NCBI GenBank assembly: GCA_964526965.1
Contig: CAZGML010000035.1
Span: forward strand, 1-27,602
DNA from: UBA6265 sp964526965
GTDB lineage: Bacteria > Chloroflexota > Chloroflexia > Thermomicrobiales > UBA6265
Direction of reading: 5' to 3'
DNA length: 27,602 bases
The notes below the pieces were generated by a model. That model was not told the DNA's origin and ran no database searches. It saw only the letters and a list, made by a program, of their open reading frames with translations. Below, piece after piece: positions 16,100 through 24,534 of this stretch (positions are counted from its first letter, which is position 1; each line of letters opens with the position of its first letter). Made by a program: the position numbers and the translations under genes.

Positions 16100-16116
16100 C
16101 GCACCTGCCGTATGCT
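16088..16116 (+). promoter_or_regulatory. Putative sigma-70 promoter of the S9 peptidase gene
   Basis: TTGAGA (16088-16093), a 17-bp spacer and TATGCT (16111-16116). Spacing is ideal and the boxes have one and two mismatches to consensus. Transcription would start near 16123, leaving a leader of about 30 bases before ATG 16154. Confidence 0.5.
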
Positions 16117-16153
16117 GCCTACAGCGAACGGAAATGTAGTCCCTGGAGCAAGC

Positions 16154-18220
16154 ATGAGCACATCACCGAATCCCATCACCATCAACGATCTCGCGAAACT
16201 GGCACAGGTCCACGATCCGCAAGCCTTTGGCGACTCCATCGCGTGGGTGGTTACCAACATCAACGAGGACGATGATACCTATACCAGCGCGATCTGGATC
16301 GCGAACGCCGATGGTAGCGAAGCTCGCCAGCTCACCAGCGGTACCTGGCGTGATACGAACCCGCGTTGGTCTCCTGATGGCAAGCGCATCGCATTCACCT
16401 CCAATCGTCCACCGGCCATACCGGCTGAAAAGCCGGATAGCGAGGACGAGGATGAATCTGGAGATCAAAAAAAGAAGGAGAAGGAGACCAAACCCGAAAA
16501 GCCCACAAAGCATCCGAATCAGATTTGGGTGATTCGGCTCGATGGTGGAGAAGCACAGCAGGTCACAAATCGCCCCTACGGCGCGAGTATCGGAAGCTGG
16601 AGCTCCGATAGCCTGCATATCACCTTCAGCGCGCAAGGTGACGCTGAAGACGGCGAAGCACCTATGACCAATGGTGAAATCGCCGACGAACGCATCATTC
16701 GCGATCTCAGCTACCGGTTCGACGGCATTGGCTACCGCGAACGGTACAGCCACATCTGGAAAGCCAACACCGAAACACGAGAGCAAACCCAACTCACCTT
16801 CGGCACCGTGAATGAAAGCGATCCACAGTGGCAACCGAATGGAGACCTGATCGCCTTTTCCGGTAACCGTCGTGAGGATCGCAAACGATATCTGAGTCCG
16901 CGGCAGATTCTGGTCGTCAACGCCAGCGGTGGCGAGGTGAAGAACATCGGCGGCGACGATGTCTCGTTCGGGGCGCCAAGCTGGAGTCCGGATGGGTCCC
17001 GTATTGCCTGGCTCGGCCACGAAGATGCCTCGGAAAATACCCGCAATATCAACCTCTGGACTGCGGATGCCGATGGAAGCAACGTAAAGAATCGCTCCGA
17101 AAAGTGGGACACCAGTGTTAATGATTACGCCATGAGCGATGTCCACAGTGGATCGGAAGGTCGGCCAATCTGGCGATCGGAAGACGAGGTACTTGCGCTC
17201 GCCTCCCAACGCGGTGAAACGCACATCTTCAGCTTCAAACCCGCGGGACGGGTGGCGACACCGGAGCCGGTAACATCGGGCAAGCGGCGCATTGGTGGCT
17301 TCGCGGTGACGAAATCCGGGTTGGCATACGTCGCCGGTTACATCAACAGGCCGAAAGAGCTCTATGCCAGTAACGCCGATGGCGGGAAGGAAATCCAGAT
17401 CAGTCATGCGAATGATGAGGTGCTGGAACAGATCACCCTTGTCGACGCAATTGACATCACGGCCACCGCACCTGATGGCTGGGAGATCCAGGCCTGGCTC
17501 CTGCCGCCAGCCAACCAGGAAGAGGGCAAGAAGTATCCAGCCATCGTCCAAATCCATGGCGGGCCACACGGAATGTATGGATACGACTTCTTCCATGAAA
17601 TGCAATTGATGTCGGCGAAAGGCTATGCGGTCGTATTCTCCAACCCACGCGGTTCAGCCGGCTACGGTGAGAACTTCACCGCCTGCACTCGCGCCAATTG
17701 GGGCGTATCCGACATGCCGGATGTGATCGCCTCCCTCGAAGCGGCCATTGAACAGGTCGACTGGATTGATACCGATCGGCTCGGCGTCACCGGTGGCTCG
17801 TACGGCGGGTATCTCACGAACTGGATCGTCAGTCACGATGACCGATTCAAGGCTGCTGTCACACAGCGCTGTGTCTCCAATTTTTACTCGTTCTTTGGCA
17901 CCAGCGATATCGGTGTGAACTTCGGCGAGTTCGAGTTCGGCGGAGTGCCATGGAAGGACGCGGATCTCCTGCTCAAGCACAGTCCAATCAGCCACGTCGA
18001 CAACATCAACACCCCACTGCTGATTGTTCACGCGGAGAACGACCTGCGCTGCCCTATCGAGCAATCGGAGCAAATGTTTACGGCGCTGAAGTACCTGGAG
18101 CGTGAGGTTGGTTTTGTTCGGATTCCCGAGGAATCCCATGATCTCAGTAGATCCGGCACGCCGAGTCGCCGCAATGCCCGCCTTTCGCACATAATTGGAT
18201 GGTTCGATGCGTACCTGTAG
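16154..18220 (+). CDS. S9 family serine peptidase (prolyl oligopeptidase / acylaminoacyl-peptidase type)
   Basis: A 688-aa enzyme that cleaves short peptides, often after Pro or from N-acylated ends; there is no signal peptide, so it acts in the cytoplasm. Residues ~1-430 form a beta-propeller made of repeats such as NPRWSPDGKRIAFTSNR and APSWSPDGSRIAWLG. The alpha/beta-hydrolase domain follows, with HGGPHGMYGYDF and NPRGSAGYG. The triad is Ser549 (GGSYGGY), Asp630 (HAENDLRCP) and His662 (EESHDLSRSG). ATG 16154 is chosen because GGAG lies 5-6 bases upstream; the in-frame ATG at 16088 would add 22 non-homologous-looking residues. An unusual Glu/Asp then Lys-rich insert lies in an early propeller blade (about residues 92-119). 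The histidine kinase gene starts 24 bases downstream. Confidence 0.95.
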   Translation: MSTSPNPITINDLAKLAQVHDPQAFGDSIAWVVTNINEDDDTYTSAIWIANADGSEARQLTSGTWRDTNPRWSPDGKRIAFTSNRPPAIPAEKPDSEDEDESGDQKKKEKETKPEKPTKHPNQIWVIRLDGGEAQQVTNRPYGASIGSWSSDSLHITFSAQGDAEDGEAPMTNGEIADERIIRDLSYRFDGIGYRERYSHIWKANTETREQTQLTFGTVNESDPQWQPNGDLIAFSGNRREDRKRYLSPRQILVVNASGGEVKNIGGDDVSFGAPSWSPDGSRIAWLGHEDASENTRNINLWTADADGSNVKNRSEKWDTSVNDYAMSDVHSGSEGRPIWRSEDEVLALASQRGETHIFSFKPAGRVATPEPVTSGKRRIGGFAVTKSGLAYVAGYINRPKELYASNADGGKEIQISHANDEVLEQITLVDAIDITATAPDGWEIQAWLLPPANQEEGKKYPAIVQIHGGPHGMYGYDFFHEMQLMSAKGYAVVFSNPRGSAGYGENFTACTRANWGVSDMPDVIASLEAAIEQVDWIDTDRLGVTGGSYGGYLTNWIVSHDDRFKAAVTQRCVSNFYSFFGTSDIGVNFGEFEFGGVPWKDADLLLKHSPISHVDNINTPLLIVHAENDLRCPIEQSEQMFTALKYLEREVGFVRIPEESHDLSRSGTPSRRNARLSHIIGWFDAYL

Positions 18221-18244
18221 GTCGCAGGGAGGATTCACGAAACC

Positions 18245-20212
18245 ATGCCAGCGAATGTGCCACTTCAAAGCCTGAGCGACAAACTAAGCGCAGAGCTCGC
18301 CGCCAGCTTCGATCCGCGCGCAACCGGGCCAATTCTCGGTGGCGATGGCCTGCTCGTAAGCTTCGAGCGTTTCGGGGCGCGAATTCGCTCGGCAGATGTG
18401 ACACTGGCAGATGCCCTCGCCATCGCCCTGCAAGCCCTGAATTCGGTGTACGACCGATTCGGTCGCGCCACTCCGGCAACTGACCGCGAACGAGCCGCTG
18501 GCATCGCCCTCGCCAGGGTTGCCATGGCCTTTGGCGATGCAAACGTCACCGTGCCGCCCAGAAACGAGGGCGAGGGTTTCGCTGATACTCGCCATGAGCG
18601 CCTGGCCGCGCTGCATCGGATTAACCGCGCTGCCACGAGCAACATGCACTCCGACGAAATGCTCGATATCGTGGTGGAGGTTGTAAAGAGCGCAACGAAA
18701 AGCGATGCAAGTGCGATCTTTCTTTACGACGATTCAACCGGCCTGATCACGCTGGATGCCACCAATGGTCTTAATCCAGAAGCCGTCGGCACTGTAACGC
18801 TACAGCCTGGTCAAGGGATTGTGGGACGAGTAGCAGTTGAAGGCATCCTGATTTCCGCCACCAACGCCCGCGAGCACGAAAGCTACCTCCCCCACCCCGC
18901 CATTGGCGACGATATCTACGCGAGCCAACTTGCCGTGCCAATGATTCAGGCGCAGAACCGGCTGGTGGGTGTGCTGGATATCCATTCCATCGAGCCACGG
19001 GTGTGGGATATGGAAGAACTCGAATTCCTGCGTACCGTAGCAGGCGAGCTTGCGATTGCTATTGAGAACGCCCGCATCTACGCGAGTACTGATGAGCGAC
19101 TTCATCAGAAAATTGAGGAGCTCGGCACGCTCCAGCGAGTGACCCGATCACTCACGAAAACGCTGGATCATAACGATGTTCTGGAGCTGATAACGCAGAA
19201 CGGACTCGAAATCGCCAACGCTGAAGCGGCTGCGGTGTTCCGACCCAGCCGACTTGCGGGATCGACAGAGCCGATCATCGAATCTCGCATCGGAACGATT
19301 CGAGCCCTGAAGGATGTGCGTCAGCGTAACGAGGCGATCCAGCGCGTATTTGATTCCGGTGCCGCCGTACGCCAGGCGCTGGAATACGAAGATGGAGTCG
19401 CCGATCTCTACTGTATGCCGCTGCGTACAGCACGGGATATCGTCGGTGCGGTCGCTTATCGCGTCGAGGCGGGCACCCCGATTCCGTCAGAGCAGGTAGG
19501 GTTGCTCCAGGCGTTTGCCGATTCAGCCGCAATTGCAATCGAAAATGCAGACCTCTACACCAGGGCCAGAGAAGGCCTCGAGACCCAACAAACACTGGTG
19601 CAGGAGATGCACCACCGTGTAAGAAACAACCTGCAAACGGTTGCGGCGCTCCTCAGCTTGCAGATTCGGTATGCCGATGGTGCACCGTGGGCAGTTGAAA
19701 TTCGCGAGGCAGTCAGCCGGATCCAGGCGATTGCCGCCGTTCACGATCTCCTCAGCGACCCCAGCCGATTCACCGGAGCCACGCTCGACCAGATCGCGCG
19801 CCTGGTGGCTGAGGATGCCCATAGCACGCTGATTCCACCAACGCTGAAAGTTACATTTGATATCCAACCGTCAGACCTCCGCATACCGAGCCGACAGGCC
19901 ACAATCATGAGCCTGCTCATCAACGAGCTGGCGGCCAATGCGATTAGCCACGGGTTCGCGAATCGGGAGACCGGCTACATTCGCATTCGCTCATGGCAAG
20001 ACGACGATCACGCCCACGTGGAAATCTTCAATGATGGAGAGAAGGTTCCGGAAGGATTTGATCCGGCGCAGAGCCAGGGACTCGGTATGCGTATCACACA
20101 CAGACTGGTCACCAGCGACCTGCATGGCGAGTTCTCCATCACCTCGGATGATGACGGCACCTACGCAGTGATCCGGTTCCCCATCGCGGACGATGCGTAC
20201 GAAGGTATTTAG
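18245..20212 (+). CDS. Soluble sensor histidine kinase: two GAF domains, HisKA_2, HATPase
   Basis: A 655-aa cytoplasmic kinase with no membrane helix. Residues 1-105 are an unrecognised helical region. GAF 1 is about 120-278 (ASAIFLYDDSTG...LQPGQGIVGRVA...ENARIYA). GAF 2 is about 290-440, ending FADSAAIAIENADLY. The HisKA_2 dimerisation and phospho-acceptor helix is EMHHRVRNNLQTVAALLSLQ at 454-473, with the phosphorylated residue one of His456/His457. The ATPase domain has N-box INELAANAISHGF (559-571) and G-box QGLGMRI (611-617). GAF domains sense small ligands or redox state, not identifiable here. No response regulator is in the window; HisKA_2 kinases often pair with ANTAR or other regulators elsewhere. 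The SD AGGGAGGA is about 11 bases before the ATG. Its stop abuts the stop of convergent glcF with no spacer. Confidence 0.93.
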   Translation: MPANVPLQSLSDKLSAELAASFDPRATGPILGGDGLLVSFERFGARIRSADVTLADALAIALQALNSVYDRFGRATPATDRERAAGIALARVAMAFGDANVTVPPRNEGEGFADTRHERLAALHRINRAATSNMHSDEMLDIVVEVVKSATKSDASAIFLYDDSTGLITLDATNGLNPEAVGTVTLQPGQGIVGRVAVEGILISATNAREHESYLPHPAIGDDIYASQLAVPMIQAQNRLVGVLDIHSIEPRVWDMEELEFLRTVAGELAIAIENARIYASTDERLHQKIEELGTLQRVTRSLTKTLDHNDVLELITQNGLEIANAEAAAVFRPSRLAGSTEPIIESRIGTIRALKDVRQRNEAIQRVFDSGAAVRQALEYEDGVADLYCMPLRTARDIVGAVAYRVEAGTPIPSEQVGLLQAFADSAAIAIENADLYTRAREGLETQQTLVQEMHHRVRNNLQTVAALLSLQIRYADGAPWAVEIREAVSRIQAIAAVHDLLSDPSRFTGATLDQIARLVAEDAHSTLIPPTLKVTFDIQPSDLRIPSRQATIMSLLINELAANAISHGFANRETGYIRIRSWQDDDHAHVEIFNDGEKVPEGFDPAQSQGLGMRITHRLVTSDLHGEFSITSDDDGTYAVIRFPIADDAYEGI

Positions 20213-21559
20213 CTACTGCTGATCAATGGCATATGTTCCGGATTCCTTGCCGCCATACGCCTCGTCGAGAATCGTCACAATGTGATCAACCTGCTGCTCG
20301 GAGCCGTTGCGGATCAACGATGTCCGGAGTTGCATGTGGCAGCCGGGATTGCTTGTAATCACAGAATCCGCGTTCGTATTGATGGCGTGTTTCGCCTTGC
20401 GATCACCGAGGGAATCGGCCATCTTCGGTCGGGTGATATTGTAGATACCCGCGCTGCCGCAGCAGAGCGACGACTCCTCCATCTCGACCATTTCCAGACC
20501 CGGTACCTGAGCCAGAAGCGAGCGCGGCTGCACGGAAATCCGCTGGGCGTGCACGAGGTGACATGGTTCCTGGAATGTGACCCTGGCGCTCACCTCCCGG
20601 GTTGGCGGTACAAGAGGCTTCTGGTCCAGAAGTTCGTTGACATCCTTCACACGCTGCACGAACACTTTGGCGCGTTCCGCATAGTCAGGATCATCCTTAA
20701 GAAGACTGTCGTAATCCTTGAGGGCGCTGCCGCAGCCAGCGGCATTGACCACAACGGCTCCATCGCCAGCCTGCTCAAAGGCATCGATATTCTTGCGCGC
20801 AAGTTCCCGTGCTTCGTCCAGCATGCCGGTGTGTGAATAGATTGCACCACAGCATCCCTGCCGGGCAGGCACATCGGTGGTGTAGCCGTTGTGAGCGAGC
20901 ACGCGACCCGTCGCACGGTTCACATTCGGGAAGACAGAGCTCATGACGCAGCCGTTAAATACATGCGCGTTTCCAACACTGGACCTTGGAGTCCATGAAT
21001 CCTTGCCGGGTGCGAGCGGGGCTTCGTCGAGCTCCGGAACCATACGCTCGAGATTCTCGAGCCGAAGCAATCGCAACACACCGGTTTTTCGGAGCAGCTT
21101 GCTGACTCCTGCTTTTTGATAGACGCGCAGTGCATAGGCACCGGCACGCATGCGACGAACATCGTTAAACGGAAGACTCATGAGTGTGGCTCGGAGCATG
21201 TTCTGCCACCACGGACGGGGCCGATGCTGCTCGAGCTGTGCACGGCTCGCCTCTACCACGGCTCCGTACTGCACGCCACTGGGACAGACCGCCTCACAGG
21301 CGCGACAGTTGAGGCACTGGTACATCTGCTCGTCAAACGTCTCGTCCAGCAGGCTCAGCTTGCCGTCGGAGACCGCACTCATCAGCCAAAGCCGGCCACG
21401 CGGCGACGATGCCTCGTCGCCTGTTTCCCGGTATGTCGGGCACGATGGCAAGCACATTCCGCAGTGAACGCATGCCCGCAGCAGGTCGTCGTCGGGGACG
21501 TCATCACCAGAGAATGGAACCGGTTTCTGGAGCTCTTCAACCAAACTAATTGTCGCCAC
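20213..21559 (-). CDS. glcF: Glycolate oxidase iron-sulfur subunit
   Basis: The 448-aa electron-transfer subunit of glycolate dehydrogenase/oxidase, working with GlcD and GlcE to turn glycolate into glyoxylate and pass electrons towards quinone. Two 4Fe-4S motifs are near the N-terminus: Cys30, 33, 36, 40 (CVHCGMCLPSCP) and Cys82, 85, 88, 92 (CLNCRACEAVCP). Two cysteine-rich CCG domains follow, with RQGCCGAIYSHTG, EPCHLVHAQ and SSLCCGSAGIYN. The start is GTG 21559, preceded by GGAGG 7 bases upstream, and 15 bases after the glcE stop. It is the last gene of glcDEF. Length is slightly above the usual ~400 aa because of a longer N-terminus. Confidence 0.95.
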   Translation of the reverse strand: MATISLVEELQKPVPFSGDDVPDDDLLRACVHCGMCLPSCPTYRETGDEASSPRGRLWLMSAVSDGKLSLLDETFDEQMYQCLNCRACEAVCPSGVQYGAVVEASRAQLEQHRPRPWWQNMLRATLMSLPFNDVRRMRAGAYALRVYQKAGVSKLLRKTGVLRLLRLENLERMVPELDEAPLAPGKDSWTPRSSVGNAHVFNGCVMSSVFPNVNRATGRVLAHNGYTTDVPARQGCCGAIYSHTGMLDEARELARKNIDAFEQAGDGAVVVNAAGCGSALKDYDSLLKDDPDYAERAKVFVQRVKDVNELLDQKPLVPPTREVSARVTFQEPCHLVHAQRISVQPRSLLAQVPGLEMVEMEESSLCCGSAGIYNITRPKMADSLGDRKAKHAINTNADSVITSNPGCHMQLRTSLIRNGSEQQVDHIVTILDEAYGGKESGTYAIDQQ

Positions 21560-21574
21560 AATACGCCTCCAGAA

Positions 21575-22866
21575 CTAAATGAAAAGTCGACCGCGATTGA
21601 GAATATTCGCAGGGTCGAACTGTTGCTTAATAGACTTCATCACCGCGCGATCCGACCGATCAGGCCCCCACACTGGCACATCGTGTTTCCATGTATCCTC
21701 ACCACCTTCGATCATCCAGAGCGATGAACCGAGATGAGAAAATGTTGATCTCGAAAATGCAGACTGACTGATTTCTGCTCGCACGGTGCCGGTGCCATAC
21801 GAGGCTGTCAGACGTGAGATACCTCCAGCAGAAACCAGGGCATCCACGATCTGCGCCATGTCCACAGCCGGAGCGCTCAGCACCAGTTGGGGAGCACTTG
21901 CATTGGCAGCGCCGGGTGCCCATACCGAATCCGACTCATCGGTTACGGCTGCCTCTCCTTCGAGGCCGGTGGCCTGCCTCTCGTAATCATCCACTGCCGC
22001 AGCCCGACCGGAGAAGCGTATAGACGTTTCCCAACGATCCGGTTTCTGCACCGACTGAATAGCGACGGCCCCGGGAAAATGCTCGAGCAACCGTTGCTGT
22101 CGCGCCAATGCATTAGCGGCGTTGTCATCGTTCCAGGTTAATGTTCGATCCACCCTTGGCCTGGGGAGAACCTTAAGATTTACACGTGTCAGCACAGCCA
22201 GTGAACCCCAGCTACCGTGGAGCATGCGGCTGATTTCATATCCACTTACATTTTTCACCGTCATGCCCCCGGCCTTTGCTTCAAGTCCATCGCCGCGCAC
22301 ATATTCGCACCCAATGAGCAGATCCTTGAGCGTGCCCTGTCCGTATCGGCGCGGGCCGGAGAAGCCGGTGGCAACGAGCCCGCCAATGGTGCCGGCATCA
22401 TCATCTGCCAAATCGACTGGCAGTTCCTGACCGTTCTCGGCCAGGGCTTCGGTAACATCCCGAACCGGCGTACCGGCCAGAAACCCGGCTGTCATATCAG
22501 NNNNNNNNNNNNNNNNNNNNNNNNNNNNNNNNNNNNNNNNNNNNNNNNNNNNNNNNNNNNNNNNNNNNNNNNNNNNNNNNNNNNNNNNNNNNNNNNNNNN
22601 GCTTCGGTAACATCCCGAACCGGCGTACCGGCCAGAAACCCGGCTGTCATATCAGTGGGGTTGTAATCCAGGATGCCGCTGAGGCCAGAGAGATCAAGCG
22701 CGAGGAACTCGTGATCAACAGGGTGACCTGTACTGAGGCAGGTTCCTCCACCAACCGGCAGAACGGGCGTGCCAGCTTCGGTTGCCTCGCGGAGCAGGTC
22801 CGACACGTGTTCTGGCGATTCGGCCTTTTCTGTATTGGCTATGTTTAGGCCAGTCACTGCGTCCAT
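21575..22866 (-). CDS. glcE: Glycolate oxidase FAD-binding subunit (interrupted only by an assembly gap)
   Basis: The FAD-binding partner of GlcD in the glycolate oxidase complex. The N-terminal FAD pyrophosphate-binding loop reads PVLPVGGGTCLSTGHPV. TIGGLVATGFSGPRRYG and LLIGCEYVRGDG follow, and the protein closes with PANILNRGRLFI, as in GlcE. The frame holds 100 N (22501-22600) between two identical 55-base copies; collapsing them gives a continuous 378-aa protein of normal GlcE length. ATG 22866 has AGGGAG about 8 bases upstream and lies 11 bases after the glcD stop. The gene is intact; only the assembly is broken. Confidence 0.93.
22501..22600. other. Assembly gap (100 N) inside glcE
   Basis: Exactly 100 N. 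The 55 bases before it (22446-22500) are identical to the 55 after it (22601-22655). The pattern and overlap length are the same as at the first gap, so this is also an unmerged k-mer overlap rather than missing sequence. Merging keeps the glcE frame. Confidence 0.95.
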
Positions 22867-22877
22867 AGAACAGCTCC

Positions 22878-24338
22878 CTAAAATGCAACGATCCCGTACT
22901 TCTGGGCCATACGTTGCATGTGCAGATCCTTTACTTCGCCGCACATAGTACCGGCGGGCAGCACCTTGCCGGGATTGAAATGATCATCCGGATCAAAGGA
23001 CCGCTTCAGTCCTGCCATTGCGCGCAAATCGGACTCGTTATAGATAAGCGGCATGTGATCGCGTTTCTCGCTGCCAATCCCATGTTCGCCACTAAGGGTG
23101 CCACCGAGCTCGACGCAGGCGACCACAAGATCGTGATTGAGTTCGAGCACACGCTCAATCTGACCCTTCTCACGGCGATCGAACAGAATGAGCGGATGCA
23201 GATTGCCATCGCCCGCGTGGAACACATTACTTACCTGCAGTCCGCTGGATTTGGCCAATCTATCGACTTCATCGAGCGTCTGCACCAGCTTCGACCGTGG
23301 CACAACAGCGTCTTGCAGGTAGTAGTTTGGAGCCAATCGGCCCATCGCGGCGAGGCTCATCTTGCGTCCCATCCACAGCGCGGCCTGCTCTACAGGATCG
23401 TAACTCTGCCGATATTGCGCCACACCGATACGACGACACAGTGCCTCGACCTCTGCGCTAATTTCGGCGACTTCCAGTGGATGACCATCGACTTCTACCA
23501 ACAAAACGGCGGCTGCCTCGGTGGGGTAGCCGGCGTGATACGCCTCTTCCACTGCCTTCATGCTGAGCGAATCCATGATCTCCAGCGATGCGGGCATGGT
23601 GCCGGATGCAATGATTTCCGTCACTGCCTGGGCAGCATCATCCATGCTGTGGAACGCTGCCAGCATAACGCTGATCGATTCCGGAATGGGCGTCAGCTTA
23701 ACCAATGCCTTGGTGACGATGCCGAACATACCTTCCGATCCGACGATGGCAGCGGTGAGATCGAGTCCGCCATAACCGGGCTGGTTTGAATCCATCCAAA
23801 CCACATCACCATTCGGCAGCACAACCTCTACTCCGAGGATGTGATTGGTGGTTACTCCATACTTGAGGCAATGGGGACCACCGGCGTTTTCTGCGATGTT
23901 GCCGCCTATAGTGCTGGCTTTCTGGCTGGATGGATCGGGGGCGAAGAAAAGCTCCTGATCCTTGACATGTGTGGAAAGGTCGAGATTGACGAGTCCCGGT
24001 TCGACCAACGCCGTGCGATCGCGCTGGTTCACCTGCAGTACCCGGTCCATGCGGGTGAGCGAGATGATGAGTCCGCTCTCAACGGTGACGGCTCCACCAC
24101 TGAGACCTGTGCCAGCACCACGCGCAACAACCGGAACTCCGTGCTTGCGCGCAACTTTCACAACTCCCGCGACTTCGTCTGTTGATGTAGGAAGAACAAC
24201 AGCTTGTGGAAGCGTCGTTTCTACAGCACCATCGACCGACCCATCGGCCTCGAACACGATCAGGTCGGCCATGCGATGCCTCACACCATCGGGTCCACAA
24301 ACTGCCAGAAGATCTTCAATTAATGGCGGGTTCGTCAT
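22878..24338 (-). CDS. glcD: Glycolate oxidase catalytic subunit (FAD-linked)
   Basis: A 486-aa FAD-dependent 2-hydroxyacid dehydrogenase subunit that oxidises glycolate (possibly lactate) to the oxo-acid. The FAD-binding domain has PVVARGAGTGLSGGAVT (about residues 70-86) and ASTIGGNIAENAGGPHCLKYG. The C-terminal substrate-binding domain has NVFHAGDGNLHPLILFD and LGGTLSGEHGIGSEKRD, whose histidines are expected near the flavin. ATG 24338 is preferred to the in-frame TTG at 24350 because GGAG lies 7 bases upstream. It is the first gene of glcDEF; spacing to glcE (11 bases) implies cotranscription. A promoter and a 10-bp inverted repeat lie just upstream. Nearby there is no glcC regulator or glycolate permease. 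Confidence 0.95.
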   Translation of the reverse strand: MTNPPLIEDLLAVCGPDGVRHRMADLIVFEADGSVDGAVETTLPQAVVLPTSTDEVAGVVKVARKHGVPVVARGAGTGLSGGAVTVESGLIISLTRMDRVLQVNQRDRTALVEPGLVNLDLSTHVKDQELFFAPDPSSQKASTIGGNIAENAGGPHCLKYGVTTNHILGVEVVLPNGDVVWMDSNQPGYGGLDLTAAIVGSEGMFGIVTKALVKLTPIPESISVMLAAFHSMDDAAQAVTEIIASGTMPASLEIMDSLSMKAVEEAYHAGYPTEAAAVLLVEVDGHPLEVAEISAEVEALCRRIGVAQYRQSYDPVEQAALWMGRKMSLAAMGRLAPNYYLQDAVVPRSKLVQTLDEVDRLAKSSGLQVSNVFHAGDGNLHPLILFDRREKGQIERVLELNHDLVVACVELGGTLSGEHGIGSEKRDHMPLIYNESDLRAMAGLKRSFDPDDHFNPGKVLPAGTMCGEVKDLHMQRMAQKYGIVAF

Positions 24339-24343
24339 GATCA

Positions 24344-24389
24344 ACTCCAATCACCGGTTTTCATGTGGACAGTATCCGATGATTGGAGT
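24344..24389. promoter_or_regulatory. Perfect 10-bp inverted repeat in the glcD leader
   Basis: ACTCCAATCA (24344-24353) and TGATTGGAGT (24380-24389) are exact inverted copies separated by 26 bp, centres 36 bp apart. In the glcD sense direction one arm lies in the -35/-10 spacer of the proposed promoter and the other contains the GGAG of the glcD SD. It may be a two-site operator acting by looping or occlusion. If transcription begins upstream of both arms, it could instead be an mRNA hairpin that hides the SD. Confidence 0.6.
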
Positions 24390-24399
24390 GCTATGGCAA
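24371..24399 (-). promoter_or_regulatory. glcDp: Putative sigma-70 promoter of glcDEF
   Basis: On the minus strand: TTGCCA (24399-24394), a 17-bp spacer, GATACT (24376-24371). One and two mismatches to consensus with ideal spacing; the start point would be near 24364, about 26 bases before ATG 24338. Confidence 0.5.
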
Positions 24400-24534
24400 T
24401 CAGATTCCACACCTGGTGTAACGAATTTGAGGAAATCCAGTCGGACTAGCCGAATGCGGTTACCTTGCCAATATCGTTGCCAGCATTGACTGGTATCATT
24501 CGTGAAGTACAACCTACGTAGCAGGGAGCCCAAC

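Noticed and set aside
16468..16474. A-AAA-AAG slippery heptamer in frame in the S9 gene
   Set aside because: It falls inside a Lys-rich insert, the zero frame is the conserved one, and I see no upstream SD-like stimulator or clear downstream hairpin; frameshifting is not needed to explain the protein.
16163..17605. 480-codon open frame antisense to the S9 peptidase gene
   Set aside because: It lies wholly opposite a strongly supported gene, shows no domain or composition of a real protein and has no SD; such frames arise from the codon bias of the sense strand.
22914..23789. 291-codon open frame antisense to glcD
   Set aside because: A shadow of glcD; no motifs and no ribosome site.
24409..24419. 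ACACC-T-GGTGT palindrome upstream of the glcD promoter
   Set aside because: Five-base arms are expected by chance at this density; the 10-bp repeat nearby is the better candidate.
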